NCBI GenBank assembly: GCA_038326165.1
Contig: JBBQJT010000031.1
Coordinates: 1-41,116, forward strand
Direction: 5' to 3'
From: JAEUUM01 sp038326165
GTDB taxonomy: Bacteria > Bacteroidota > Bacteroidia > Chitinophagales > Saprospiraceae
Length of the DNA: 41,116 nt
The notes under the pieces are model-generated. The model had not been told where the DNA came from. It did not search any database and saw nothing but the letters and a program-made list of their open reading frames with translations. Shown here piece after piece: positions 23,623-32,938 of this stretch. Both the position numbers and the translations under genes were made by a program. The stretch's first letter is position 1. Every line of letters begins with the position of its first letter.

Positions 23623-24240
23623 CTATTTTTTGGTCATAGTGCCACTGCAACTGACTAATGCCAGATTATCCTTCGCAGTGTAACTATAGGTAATTTTCCC
23701 ATTTGTCTCCAACTTCAAATTCCCTTCCACTTCATAAATTGTTCCAGCAATATCCACATTTTGCTTGATGATGGCAACATTGTCATTAGCAGTCACTGTA
23801 CCTTCATAGGTAACTCCGAAATCACTGATATTTGTAATGTTCACTTTATTCACTTGTCCAGCTTTTGAAGTGATTGCCACCATACTCATAGCGGCTCCTG
23901 TAAATATGCAGATCTCTGAAGCAGAGTAATTGGCAATAAACTTTGCTCTTTGTTCGATGGTGCACTTGCCGTTTGCATCCTTTTCGTACCCAACATTGCA
24001 ATTACAAACACTGTTGACACAATCTCCATTTACGCAATCTATGGTTGCACAAGGGTCATTGGGTTCGCATTTGCCAGATGTCGGGTTGACGGTATAACCT
24101 GCATCACAAATACAAGCACCATCAACACATTTTCCATTTGATCCACAATTCTTGTCTTTACAGGCATTAGAATCACTTTTAGAACACGCGAAAGCGAAAA
24201 AACTGAGAAATAAACTAAGGCTTAAAATTCTTAATATCAT
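23623..24240 (-). CDS. Lipoprotein with two EGF-like modules
   Basis: The 205-aa protein has a lipoprotein signal ending in FAFAC, with Cys19 as the lipid site and the rest probably facing outward. Residues about 26-92 contain twelve Cys in two EGF-like modules (CGSNGKC, GACICDAGY; NGDCVNSVC, CNVGYEKD), with the six Cys per module expected for three disulfides each. The C-terminal 110 residues are a strand-rich domain (NYSASEICIFTG, YEGTVTAND, LVSCSGTMTKK) of unknown kind. Probably a surface lipoprotein; binding partner unknown. A monocistronic unit with its own -7 box. Confidence 0.87.
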   Translation of the reverse strand: MILRILSLSLFLSFFAFACSKSDSNACKDKNCGSNGKCVDGACICDAGYTVNPTSGKCEPNDPCATIDCVNGDCVNSVCNCNVGYEKDANGKCTIEQRAKFIANYSASEICIFTGAAMSMVAITSKAGQVNKVNITNISDFGVTYEGTVTANDNVAIIKQNVDIAGTIYEVEGNLKLETNGKITYSYTAKDNLALVSCSGTMTKK

Positions 24241-24280
24241 GAGCGGTATGGGTTTATGTTTACAAAAATTCTATCTCATT

Positions 24281-24288
24281 CAAAGATA
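24281..24288 (-). promoter_or_regulatory. Candidate -7 box of the EGF-like lipoprotein gene
   Basis: On the reverse strand this reads TATCTTTG, an exact match to TAnnTTTG and identical to the lepA box, 40 bases before the ATG at 24240. Confidence 0.55.
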
Positions 24289-24326
24289 GAGCATGAAATT
24301 GATATTTTGATTGATCCCAAAAAAAA

Positions 24327-25961
24327 CTACATTCTGTGGGCACTTGTGAATAAACGATTCCATCGAATTCCATGGCTCATTGTAGCATCTTTGGTAGAGA
24401 ACCAAATGAATAATGGCTTACCTACAACGTGAGTCTCGGGAACAAATCCCCAAAAGCGTGCGTCTTCACTGTTATGACGGTTATCCCCCATCATCCAATA
24501 ATAATCCAACTTGAAGGTGTAGTTGGGGCTTGCCTTGCCATTAATGATGAATTGTCCATCCCGCTCTTGAAGTTTATTTCCTTCATAAACGCTTATAGCA
24601 CGACGATACATATCAATATTGTCCCTGTTTAATTGTATTGTTTCTCCCTTTTTGGGAATACGGACTGGACCATAATTGTCAACTGTCCACTTTGCTGATG
24701 TAGGGCTGTAAGGCCATACCTTCATGTCGCGATACAAACTATCCGGGAACGGGGTTACTTTGATGCTCAGATCCATTGCTTTGACCTTATCTATTTGTTC
24801 TTGATTGAGCACCATCACTTTTCCTATTTCATATTCGCCCATGTCTTCAGCTGAGATCCCCCAATCATAAAATGAAGAGGTATTTAAACCCTTCCCTTGA
24901 TCATCAACAATATACTTGTATTGCAGATTAGCTGGATTTCGGGCAGGTTTTCCATTTATAAATACTTGTCTATTAACAATCTTCAATTCATCACCAGGCA
25001 AGCCAACACAGCGTTTGATATAATGGTCCATTTTATCCAAAGGTCGAACTACCAACTTCTTCCCTTGAACGATTTGCGCGACACCTGGGTTCCTTCGTTC
25101 ATCGTAGATGCTAAATGTTCGTTCCGGATCAAAATATACACTATCTCCTTCAGGATAATTAAATACTACTGGATCATTGTGATCAATACTTTGAAACTTA
25201 GGTAGTCTGAAATAAGGGAGACCCGGCTCAGCCAAATAAGATTCTCCATCAAAAAAAGGCATTCTGTTGTGTACTAATGGTGCCATCAGCAATGTTTTAG
25301 GTGTTCGAATGCCATAATGTGCTTTGCTGACAAACAAGTAATCACCTATTAACAAACTTCCTTCCATTGAGGAAGTGGGAATTTGATAAGCTTCTATCAA
25401 AAACATTCTAATAAAACTTGCCGCGTAGATTGCAAAAAAAGCTGCCTCAGCCCATTCTCTTAAGTGGCCCTTGTGGTATGGATTATTTGCTTCCAATTTC
25501 CTTATTGCAGCTTTGTCGCCTTTGGCATGAGCCTCATGAAATTTATCATGAAAATCCTTCTCAAGCACAACTGTTGGACCTACATACTTATCACTCTTAT
25601 TTTTGTCAATCATCCAAAAGATAATGGGAGCATAGAATACAGCCAAAGCGCTGTGCCACAGTTTATATTTTCCGTAAGATCTGACCATATCTACACACAA
25701 GCCGCAATAGACAAAAATGTTATATACAGGAAATAGCAACCACCATGCTCTTGAGGGATTCTCCCCTACGATACGACACATTGCTCTAAAGTTACGGCCT
25801 GGTATCCATGCTAACTTTGGATCAACACCCGCTTTTACAAAAAGCGGAGCTAAGGTAAAACACAGCAACAAATAGAGCACAATTAGAAAAATCAAATAGA
25901 ACACAAGCAAAAATTTATGGTGATTAACTAAATAATGGCAAAGATACTTATTCCATGCCAT
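24327..25961 (-). CDS. lepB: Signal peptidase I, enlarged Bacteroidota form
   Basis: This membrane protease removes signal peptides from exported proteins. At 544 aa it is much longer than the typical 200-330 aa. The N-terminal 120 residues hold three or so membrane helices (17-40, 71-90, 101-118) with the WIPGRNF and WWLLFPVYNIFVYC motifs of a DUF5684-like domain. A last membrane helix (about 172-190) leads into the catalytic part: S198 in IPTSSMEGSL is the nucleophile and K316 in YIKRCVGLPGDEL the general base. A 150-residue insertion separates this from box E, GDNRHNSEDARFWGFVP. The gene stands alone; a T8 run directly follows the stop on the reverse strand. Confidence 0.94.
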   Translation of the reverse strand: MAWNKYLCHYLVNHHKFLLVFYLIFLIVLYLLLCFTLAPLFVKAGVDPKLAWIPGRNFRAMCRIVGENPSRAWWLLFPVYNIFVYCGLCVDMVRSYGKYKLWHSALAVFYAPIIFWMIDKNKSDKYVGPTVVLEKDFHDKFHEAHAKGDKAAIRKLEANNPYHKGHLREWAEAAFFAIYAASFIRMFLIEAYQIPTSSMEGSLLIGDYLFVSKAHYGIRTPKTLLMAPLVHNRMPFFDGESYLAEPGLPYFRLPKFQSIDHNDPVVFNYPEGDSVYFDPERTFSIYDERRNPGVAQIVQGKKLVVRPLDKMDHYIKRCVGLPGDELKIVNRQVFINGKPARNPANLQYKYIVDDQGKGLNTSSFYDWGISAEDMGEYEIGKVMVLNQEQIDKVKAMDLSIKVTPFPDSLYRDMKVWPYSPTSAKWTVDNYGPVRIPKKGETIQLNRDNIDMYRRAISVYEGNKLQERDGQFIINGKASPNYTFKLDYYWMMGDNRHNSEDARFWGFVPETHVVGKPLFIWFSTKDATMSHGIRWNRLFTSAHRM

Positions 25962-26068
25962 TTGTGAATCCCTATGCTTTGGAACACAATTTTAAAACGA
26001 ACATTCCTTTTAGATCGGTATCATACCTGCTATTTGATAGAAGAACAATACCAAATATCCGACAAATA

Positions 26069-26464
26069 TCAATTGACCACCCAACCAGATATGCTCAACT
26101 TAATAGGTTTGTGGACGTTTTTCAAAAATACGGTTACTTTTTTATCAAAATAACCTAGAGTGTGGGCGTCAAAAGTAACGTGAATAATGGCCTTCTCAGA
26201 ATTTGACAATATTTTTTCTGTCCAAGTTGATTCTGTGCACCCGCAACTTGTTCTTACTGTTTCAACTTGAAATTCTTCGCAATCCAAGCACCGAATTATA
26301 AAATCATGATTGACGACAATATCTATTTCAATTTCACCAAAATCAAAAGTAGTAGAATCAACTACTTCAAATTTCTTTTGAGTAAATCCATGTATAGAAG
26401 TTATAAAAATAATGAGGCCACAAAAGAAAAGCTTCCTTTGTGGCCACAAATTTTGGAAGAACAT
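26069..26464 (-). CDS. DUF1573 domain protein, membrane-anchored or secreted
   Basis: A 131-aa protein with an N-terminal hydrophobic segment (about 12-27, FFCGLIIFITSIHGF) that is a signal peptide or anchor. The rest is one DUF1573 domain: TTFDFGEIEI, the motif RTSCGCTES, then IIHVTFDAHTLGYFDKKVTVF. The frame also starts at a GTG at 26470 that overlaps the stop of the upstream coiled-coil gene (TAGTG); I prefer the ATG two codons later, but either way translation is coupled. This is the second DUF1573 protein in the window; they share the CGCT motif but little else. Confidence 0.83.
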   Translation of the reverse strand: MFFQNLWPQRKLFFCGLIIFITSIHGFTQKKFEVVDSTTFDFGEIEIDIVVNHDFIIRCLDCEEFQVETVRTSCGCTESTWTEKILSNSEKAIIHVTFDAHTLGYFDKKVTVFLKNVHKPIKLSISGWVVN

Positions 26465-26469
26465 CTTCA

Positions 26470-27444
26470 CTATTTTAATTTAAAGTTACCTTCTCCGCAC
26501 TTGTAACCCTTATTAAAGATTTCAACTTTATAAAGGCCTTTCGCCAATTCTTCCGTTTGATCCCAGTTCAAAGAAACTTCCGTTTTGCTGTTTGCATAAT
26601 TGATCTCTTTCATGGTTGTGTAGCGCACTTTTTCCTTTGTATCAGTAGTTGTAAGTGTACCACTGCCCATATCTTCACGGGCTAAGGACTCTCCAAGTGG
26701 ACTGATCAAGCGGATATAAAAAGCCTCTGTTCCACCATCAGTTATTTGGTTTGCTGCTGCATTAAATGTTACGCGCAATCTGTTGATATTCTTGGCATAC
26801 TTCTTCTTTTTTTCACGATCTTTTTCGTCAACTTTGAATCCAGTAATTTTCACTTCACTCACACCAATTACAGACGCTCTCGTTACTTTTCTGTTCAAGT
26901 TTTCATTTTGAGACGTAAGATTTTGTTTATCACTCACTAAGGCAGCTTTAGCAGTTGATAAATCAGCTGTTGTTGACTTTTCAGTTTGCAAATCTGTTGT
27001 CAATTGGTTGTTCTGCGTATTCAGATTTGTATTATCAGCTGATAACTTTTCATTAGCAGCTTTTAACTGGTCTATCTGACTACGGTATTCACCGAGCAAA
27101 TTATCAAGCTTTGCTTTAGCGGCAGAGATGTCAGTTTTGCTTTTTACAAGCCCAGCAATTCTTGATTTTTGGGTTTGCAACTCAGTTTTTTGGGTTTCAA
27201 TTAAAGTGTTCATTTCAACATTGTCTGACTTCTGTGTCTCTAAATCTTTGATGGCCATATCGTATTGACCTTCAAGTTCAGCTTTTAAGCGTTCAGTCTC
27301 AGTCAATTGAGAAGTTAATTGGTTGTTTTGTGAACTTAGTTTGGACTTATTATAAAGCAAATAAGCATTCACGCCCAATAAAAGGATGATCGCTGCTACA
27401 GCAACTCCTAATACTTTATTTCGGTTATCTGATGACAAACTCAT
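26470..27444 (-). CDS. Membrane-anchored coiled-coil protein of unknown function
   Basis: A 324-aa protein with one membrane helix near the N-terminus (about 12-31, VLGVAVAAIILLLGVNAYLL). Residues about 35-190 are a long heptad-rich coiled coil (many Leu, Gln, Asn, Thr and Lys; NNQLTSQLTETERLKAELEG, TNLNTQNNQL). The C-terminal 125 residues are a compact, strand-rich domain (VSEVKITGFKV, INRLRVTFNAAAN, YIRLISPLGESLA, LYKVEIFNKGYKCGEG). The anchored coil could span the periplasm and present the C-terminal domain near the outer membrane, but this is inference. It is followed without gap by a DUF1573 gene, which suggests a joint function. Confidence 0.85.
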   Translation of the reverse strand: MSLSSDNRNKVLGVAVAAIILLLGVNAYLLYNKSKLSSQNNQLTSQLTETERLKAELEGQYDMAIKDLETQKSDNVEMNTLIETQKTELQTQKSRIAGLVKSKTDISAAKAKLDNLLGEYRSQIDQLKAANEKLSADNTNLNTQNNQLTTDLQTEKSTTADLSTAKAALVSDKQNLTSQNENLNRKVTRASVIGVSEVKITGFKVDEKDREKKKKYAKNINRLRVTFNAAANQITDGGTEAFYIRLISPLGESLAREDMGSGTLTTTDTKEKVRYTTMKEINYANSKTEVSLNWDQTEELAKGLYKVEIFNKGYKCGEGNFKLK

Positions 27445-27487
27445 ACTTTTGATTTTTGATTGTGATAAATAATGTCTTACCTTAACG

Positions 27488-27495
27488 CAAATGTA
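27488..27495 (-). promoter_or_regulatory. Candidate -7 box of the coiled-coil/DUF1573 operon
   Basis: On the reverse strand this reads TACATTTG, matching TAnnTTTG, 43 bases before the ATG at 27444. Confidence 0.5.
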
Positions 27496-27534
27496 TCAAA
27501 TTAAATTATATCCTCATATAAAAACTGTTGAACA

Positions 27535-28281
27535 ATGTCAACTTTAACATCAAATCTTGATCTTCGCAATATTTTATTCTTTGATATTGAGACTGTCAGT
27601 GAATACCAAAACTATACTGAGATGCCTGAGCATTTTCAGAAACTTTGGACCATCAAAGCTAAAAATTTGAGTAGAGAGCTGGAGCTGGATAAAGATCAAA
27701 GCGCACATTGGTATAACTCCAAAGCTGGAATTTTTGCAGAATTTTCCAAAGTCGTCTGTATATCAATGGGTTACCTAAGGAAAGAAAATGATTCTTGGGT
27801 ATTGAGACTGAAATCAATTTCTGGTCACAACGAACCTGAGTTACTCAAAGAATTTTCCCAGGTATTGGACAAAAACTACGATCACGCAGATAAAAGCTTG
27901 ATTTGTGGGCATAACATCAAGGAGTTTGATGTACCTTTTTTATGCAGAAGAATGGTAAAACATAATCTACCTCTTCCGGCCATTTTGGATGTTGCTGGCA
28001 AAAAACCTTGGGAAATCAAACAATTCTTAGACACATTAGAGTTGTGGAAATTTGGTGATATGAAAAATTTCACCTCATTGAACCTACTTGCGGCTGTGTT
28101 AGATGTGCCAACTCCAAAAGATGACATAGATGGAAGCATGGTTGGTCAAGTTTATTGGGAGGAAAATGACTTGGATCGAATAGCTGTGTATTGTCAAAAA
28201 GATGTTGCCACTGTAGTTCAAGTATTATTTAGATTATCTGGAATGCCTATTCTAAGCCCAGATCAAATTCAAATTTTATGA
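27535..28281 (+). CDS. Predicted 3'-5' exonuclease, PolB-exonuclease-like (DEDDy)
   Basis: The 248-aa protein is a DnaQ-like nuclease of the stand-alone PolB exonuclease type (PF10108-like). It shows the first metal motif FFDIET (D17, E19), the second motif ICGHNIKEFDVPFLCRR and the third YCQKD, a YxxxD pattern that places it in the DEDDy group. The segment SLNLLAAVLDVPTPKDDIDG is typical of the family. It probably degrades single-stranded DNA or RNA from the 3' end, but its biological role is not established. It overlaps rpe by four bases (ATGA), so the two are one transcript. Confidence 0.9.
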   Translation: MSTLTSNLDLRNILFFDIETVSEYQNYTEMPEHFQKLWTIKAKNLSRELELDKDQSAHWYNSKAGIFAEFSKVVCISMGYLRKENDSWVLRLKSISGHNEPELLKEFSQVLDKNYDHADKSLICGHNIKEFDVPFLCRRMVKHNLPLPAILDVAGKKPWEIKQFLDTLELWKFGDMKNFTSLNLLAAVLDVPTPKDDIDGSMVGQVYWEENDLDRIAVYCQKDVATVVQVLFRLSGMPILSPDQIQIL

Positions 28282-28946
28282 AAAATCCTATCATTGCACC
28301 ATCAGTGCTTTCTGCCGATTTTGGTAACCTGGCTCGAGATGTTGAAATGATCAATCAAAGCGTTGCGGAATGGATTCACATTGATGTAATGGATGGTCAT
28401 TTCGTACCCAACATAAGTTTGGGCTTCCCTATTATCAAGGCAATTCAGAAAACTGCAAAAAAAATAATGGATGTGCACTTGATGGTAAGTCACCCGGACC
28501 CTTATATCATCCAATTTAGAGAGGTAGGTGCTGACAATATTACGGTTCACATGGAAGCATGTACGCATTTACACAGAACAATACAGTTGATACATTCAAC
28601 CGGAGCTAAAGTTGGAGTTGCGCTCAACCCGCATACACCTGTAGATTCTTTGCGTGAAATTATTGCGGATATTGATCTGGTTTGTTTGATGAGTGTCAAT
28701 CCCGGTTTTGGTGGACAAAAGTTCATCACTTCAACATTAGATAAGATTAAAAGAACGAGGGCATTGATTGAAAAATACAATTCGAACGCTTTGATTGAAA
28801 TAGATGGTGGAGTTACCCTAGAAAATGCCGGTCAAATATTGGCTAGCGGTGCTGACGTTTTGGTAGCCGGAAATACCGTATTTGGGAGTTCTGACCCGAG
28901 AGCTATGATCAGTCAATTGTTTGAGATGAACGCCGTAAATAGTTAG
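28278..28946 (+). CDS. rpe: Ribulose-phosphate 3-epimerase
   Basis: The enzyme interconverts ribulose 5-phosphate and xylulose 5-phosphate in the pentose phosphate pathway. It is a 222-aa TIM barrel with all family motifs: APSVLSADFGNL, HIDVMDGHFVPNISLG (metal-binding His and Asp), DVHLMVSHPDPYI, MSVNPGFGGQKF and IEIDGGV (catalytic Asp). The start overlaps the exonuclease stop by four bases. Nothing else in the window belongs to the pathway. Confidence 0.97.
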   Translation: MKNPIIAPSVLSADFGNLARDVEMINQSVAEWIHIDVMDGHFVPNISLGFPIIKAIQKTAKKIMDVHLMVSHPDPYIIQFREVGADNITVHMEACTHLHRTIQLIHSTGAKVGVALNPHTPVDSLREIIADIDLVCLMSVNPGFGGQKFITSTLDKIKRTRALIEKYNSNALIEIDGGVTLENAGQILASGADVLVAGNTVFGSSDPRAMISQLFEMNAVNS

Positions 28947-29363
28947 TGATAAGAGTTTTTAGCAATTGATTGAACGAGGTAGATTTTACTGCTTACCAAC
29001 AAGCTGAAAGACGATAAGTGTGGCATTATCAAACCAAAAAATTGTGGCATCATCCTACAACTAAGTTCAGCAAGTCGGCTTATTCTTGAAACCAGTTAAG
29101 ATATATTAAACGATTGCATGCCTCTTTATCACATTTCCTTCCAGAAAAGCATTATTTTGAGTTTGAGCTTAAAACCATAAATCTCACAGCGGGTTATGAT
29201 TTAAATTCTTAACTGGTCCTTTGAGCCAAAGAGTCAGATCAAAAGAGCCAATAAACCAGAGCTTTCATTAAAAACTGAAGCTTATATTGGCCCAAATCAT
29301 TTATTGTATTGTGACTTTAGATTAGGTATTCATGGTCACCAATCCTGACTAATACAACCTGTT
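28947..29363. other. Gene-free region between rpe and the M3 peptidase gene
   Basis: No open frame here is longer than about 50 codons or resembles a known protein. Two features stand out: a near-perfect direct repeat TGTGGCATTATC/TGTGGCATCATC at 29019 and 29043, and an 11-bp inverted repeat ACCAGTTAAGA (29091-29101) with TCTTAACTGGT (29207-29217). It may be a decayed gene or a structured leftover; I cannot tell. Confidence 0.5.
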
Positions 29364-31520
29364 TTATTTGCCAGAGTAAGGAAATCCCCTATTGCGCATC
29401 AATGCTCCAATACTTGGATCTTTTCCTCTAAATGCTTTGTAACCTGTTGCTTCATCAACTGTATTACCAACACTGAAAACATTATCCTTCAGCCTTTTAC
29501 CAACTTCTTTGTCATACGCACCGCCTGCTTCCGTAAATGCTTCGTAAGCATCAGCGCTCAACACATCGGACCACAAATAACTGTAGTAGCCTGCAGAGTA
29601 GCCATCATCAGCAAAAATATGGGCAAATTGTGGTGTTCTGTGGCGCATTACAATCTCTTTAGGCATACCTAAAGCAGTTAATTCGTTTCGTTCAAATGCA
29701 TCAGCATCAATTATTTGAGAACCAACAAGGTGCAATTTCATGTCAATTAACGCACTTGCAAGATATTCAACAGTACCAAAGCCCTTGTTGAACTTGTTTG
29801 CATTTTTTATCCGTTTTACCAAATCGGCTGGAATTGGCGCTCCAGTTTTGTAATGCAAAGCATATTTATTCAGTATTTCAGGAGTAGAAAGCCATCTTTC
29901 CAATATTTGGGAAGGAAACTCAACATAATCAGTCGCTACATTTGTACCGCTTAATTTGGGGTAAGTGACATTTGAGCACAAGCCATGTAAGGCATGACCG
30001 AATTCATGAAACAATGTCTCAGCATCATCAAATGAAATCAATACAGGCTCTCCATCTTTGCCTTTTATGAAATTGGAGTTGTTGGAAACGATGGTAGTTA
30101 CTTCACCGTTATTTCTGCTTTGTTCACGGTATGCCGTCATCCATGCACCTGAACGTTTTCCTTCCCGGGCATAGGGATCAAAGTACCAAAGCCCAATTTG
30201 CTTGCCGCTGGTTTTATCTGACACTTTCCACACACGCACATCAGCATGAAAAACGGGAACATCAGTTACTTGCTCGAAATTAAAATTAAAGAGTTCGCCT
30301 GCCATCCAGAACATGCCTTCGCGCATTTTTTCAAGTTGCATGTATGGCTTCACTTCATTTTCATCTAAATCATATTTGGCTTTTCTGACCTTTTCGGCAT
30401 AAAATCTATAATCCCAAGCCTCAATTTTTATATCTGCTTTTTGCTGGTCTGCCATTTTTTGCATGTCAGCAACTTCTTCTTTGACTCTGGCTACTGCAGG
30501 CTTCCAAACTGCCAAAAGCAAGTCCATCGCTTTTTCGGGTGTCTTGGCCATTTTGTTGCTCAAGCGCCAATGTGCATGTGTAGGAAATCCAAGTAATTTG
30601 GCTCTTTCTGCTCGGAGTTGAAGTATATCTGTGATCAGTTTATTATTGTCGTGTTCGCCACCATTATCCCCTCTATTGATGAACATCTTCCATGCCTTTT
30701 CACGCAAACTTCGATTGGTACAATAGGTTAGAAAAGGTTCAATTGATGAACGTGTGTTGGCTACCAAATAGCCTTTTTTGTTCTTTGATTTAGCCATTTC
30801 AGAAGCAGCAGATGCAACTTCTTCAGGCAATCCTTTCACATCCGCATCCGACAATTCCATGCTTAGGCCTTCATCGGCTAGGAGATTTTGGCTAAACTTG
30901 GTGTTTAGAGACGCCAATTTCTGATTGATTTCAGCAACTTTCTTTTTGCTGACTGGATCCATCTTTGCACCATTAAATACAAAATCAGTGTAATACTTCC
31001 AAACCAATCTTTGCTGCTCCGCATTCAAAGTCTTCATTTCAGGACTATTGTAAACTGCTTCTATGCGTTTGAATAATGCTTCGTTTTGGTTAATTTCATC
31101 ATAAAAAGCTGCAATTTTTGGCATCATTTCAGTATCAATGGCTTGAAATTCAGGTGTGTTCAAGTTGGAACTCCAGACATAATAAAGATTCATAACCCTG
31201 TTCAAAGTGCCTGCAGTCTTTTCCATTGCCCCAATTGTATTTTCAAAATTTGGGGCAGCTGGGTCAGAGGTAATTTTACTTATTTCTTGTCTGTCCTCAT
31301 CCATTGACGCCAATAAGGCTGGTTTAAAATCACTGGCTTTTATTTTATCCAATGGTGGCACTCCATTGTGTGGTCCTGTCCAAGCATCAAGCAAAGGATT
31401 CTTTCCTGATTTGTTATTTGTCATATCGTCCCCTTTTTTTGAATTACAACTTTCAAATACAGTCAAAGTGAATATTGTTGTAATTATCACGTAAAATAAG
31501 CTCTTGAAAAAATGGTTCAT
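29364..31520 (-). CDS. dcp: M3-family metallopeptidase (peptidyl-dipeptidase Dcp-like) lipoprotein
   Basis: The 718-aa protein is a zinc peptidase of the thimet oligopeptidase/Dcp family, cleaving short peptides. The signal segment ends in FESCN, with Cys25 as probable lipid site, so it is a lipoprotein. The catalytic motif is FHEFGHALHG (H505, E506, H509), and the third zinc ligand should be the Glu in the downstream DYVEFPSQ segment. The region GLWYFDPYAREGKRSGAW upstream of it is also typical of Dcp. The protein probably digests peptides in the periplasm for nutrition or turnover. Monocistronic on the reverse strand. Confidence 0.93.
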   Translation of the reverse strand: MNHFFKSLFYVIITTIFTLTVFESCNSKKGDDMTNNKSGKNPLLDAWTGPHNGVPPLDKIKASDFKPALLASMDEDRQEISKITSDPAAPNFENTIGAMEKTAGTLNRVMNLYYVWSSNLNTPEFQAIDTEMMPKIAAFYDEINQNEALFKRIEAVYNSPEMKTLNAEQQRLVWKYYTDFVFNGAKMDPVSKKKVAEINQKLASLNTKFSQNLLADEGLSMELSDADVKGLPEEVASAASEMAKSKNKKGYLVANTRSSIEPFLTYCTNRSLREKAWKMFINRGDNGGEHDNNKLITDILQLRAERAKLLGFPTHAHWRLSNKMAKTPEKAMDLLLAVWKPAVARVKEEVADMQKMADQQKADIKIEAWDYRFYAEKVRKAKYDLDENEVKPYMQLEKMREGMFWMAGELFNFNFEQVTDVPVFHADVRVWKVSDKTSGKQIGLWYFDPYAREGKRSGAWMTAYREQSRNNGEVTTIVSNNSNFIKGKDGEPVLISFDDAETLFHEFGHALHGLCSNVTYPKLSGTNVATDYVEFPSQILERWLSTPEILNKYALHYKTGAPIPADLVKRIKNANKFNKGFGTVEYLASALIDMKLHLVGSQIIDADAFERNELTALGMPKEIVMRHRTPQFAHIFADDGYSAGYYSYLWSDVLSADAYEAFTEAGGAYDKEVGKRLKDNVFSVGNTVDEATGYKAFRGKDPSIGALMRNRGFPYSGK

Positions 31521-31631
31521 CTTTAAATTTTATGAATGAGGATTGAAAGGTAACAATATTAACAAACTCAAGGATTCGAAAGAGCTAGTTTTTTGCTAAA
31601 GCTTCGACCTAAATGAATAATTAGATGCTTT

Positions 31632-32843
31632 TCAGGCCTTAAACAATAAAGAACCATCCCCGTAACTTAAAAATCTGTATTCGTGGTTCAAAGCATGTTT
31701 ATATACCTTTCTCCAATCTTCACCAATAAAACTGGCAACCAATAAGATCAACGTGCTTTCAGGTTGATGGAAGTTAGTTACCAGAGCATTCACCAATTTA
31801 AATTCATAACCTGGCAGAATGAGCAAACTAGTTTCAGAATACAAACTATCAAAATCTTTAAACTTTAGGTATTTTATTAAACTTTCGATGGCTTCTTTTG
31901 CTGGTATTTGCTGATTTCTGAGTTCGTAAGGATCCCATTGATGAATTACAAGCTGATCCAATTCAATTTTATCATCTAGAAAAGTTTTCAAGCCCAGCCA
32001 ATAAATACTTTCTAGGGTTCTCATTGAAGTTGTACCAACAGAAACAATGTTTTTATCGAGATTGATCAACAAATTCTCAATTGTTTCAATTTTCAGTTCA
32101 ATGTATTCTCGGTGCATTTCATGATCAGCCATTGTCTTACTCTTTACGGGCTTGAATGTTCCTGCGCCCACGTGCAAGGTGAGGTAGTTGAGCGATATTC
32201 CTTTTGACATCAATTTCTCAAAAACGCGCTCTGTAAAATGGAGACCTGCGGTTGGCGCAGCTACTGATCCCTCAGTTTTGGCATAAAGTGTTTGATACCT
32301 GAGTATGTCAATGGCTTCAGAACTCCTTTTGAGGTAAGGTGGGATGGGGACGGCTCCAGCTATTTGAAGGATTTCAGAGAAAGTTGTTTCAGCAGGTGTC
32401 CATTTAAATTGAATCACCAAGTGGTCCGTTCTTCTTTCAATGATATTAGCTGTGATGCAAATCCCTTTTGCCTCTAAACATATTTCTTCTTCCTTCCATT
32501 TGTTTAAGTTTCCAACTATGCATCTCCAAAGAACCTCTTTTTGCTTAGTCATTTCATGAAATATATCCTTTGACTCCTCAGGCTCAAGGCAAAACACCTC
32601 AATGATTTTTTCGTTAGCTGTTTTGAAGAACAGCCTGGCAGGTATTACTTTGGTATTGTTAAAAAACAACATCGAATCCGCTGAAATAAATTGATCAATA
32701 TTCAGGTAATGTGAATCTGAACATTCGCCGTCCTTATAAACCAATAACTTTGAAGCATCTCTTTCCTCCAGTGGATATCTGGCAATTTTACCCAAGGGCA
32801 AATCGTAAACAAAGTCCTTAATTGTAATTTGCTGCTCTTTCAT
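31632..32843 (-). CDS. queA: tRNA preQ1(34) S-adenosylmethionine ribosyltransferase-isomerase (QueA family)
   Basis: QueA transfers the ribosyl part of S-adenosylmethionine to preQ1 at the wobble base of tRNA, forming epoxyqueuosine. The 403-aa protein has the start pattern FVYDLPLGKIARYPLEERDASKLL, LFFNNTKVIPARL, VAAPTAGLHFT, LTLHVGAGTFKPV and NFHQPESTLILLVASFIG, all family hallmarks. It is about 50 residues longer than E. coli QueA and its N-terminus is divergent (YPLEERD for the usual HPxxxRD), so it may be the Bacteroidota subgroup rather than canonical QueA. It lies 95 bases downstream of the DEAD-box gene on the same strand. Confidence 0.9.
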   Translation of the reverse strand: MKEQQITIKDFVYDLPLGKIARYPLEERDASKLLVYKDGECSDSHYLNIDQFISADSMLFFNNTKVIPARLFFKTANEKIIEVFCLEPEESKDIFHEMTKQKEVLWRCIVGNLNKWKEEEICLEAKGICITANIIERRTDHLVIQFKWTPAETTFSEILQIAGAVPIPPYLKRSSEAIDILRYQTLYAKTEGSVAAPTAGLHFTERVFEKLMSKGISLNYLTLHVGAGTFKPVKSKTMADHEMHREYIELKIETIENLLINLDKNIVSVGTTSMRTLESIYWLGLKTFLDDKIELDQLVIHQWDPYELRNQQIPAKEAIESLIKYLKFKDFDSLYSETSLLILPGYEFKLVNALVTNFHQPESTLILLVASFIGEDWRKVYKHALNHEYRFLSYGDGSLLFKA

Positions 32844-32938
32844 GAAATATCAAATAGTACATTAAACTTCTATGGGTAACTCTCAATCATCGGGCTTGTT
32901 CAATATTTCAGCATAAAAAGACTGATTCTTTGGTTGAT

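Noticed and set aside
28986..29102. Short forward frame of about 38 codons with two CGII segments
   Set aside because: No start signal or recognisable family, and the repeat comes from the direct DNA repeat; evidence is too thin to call a gene.
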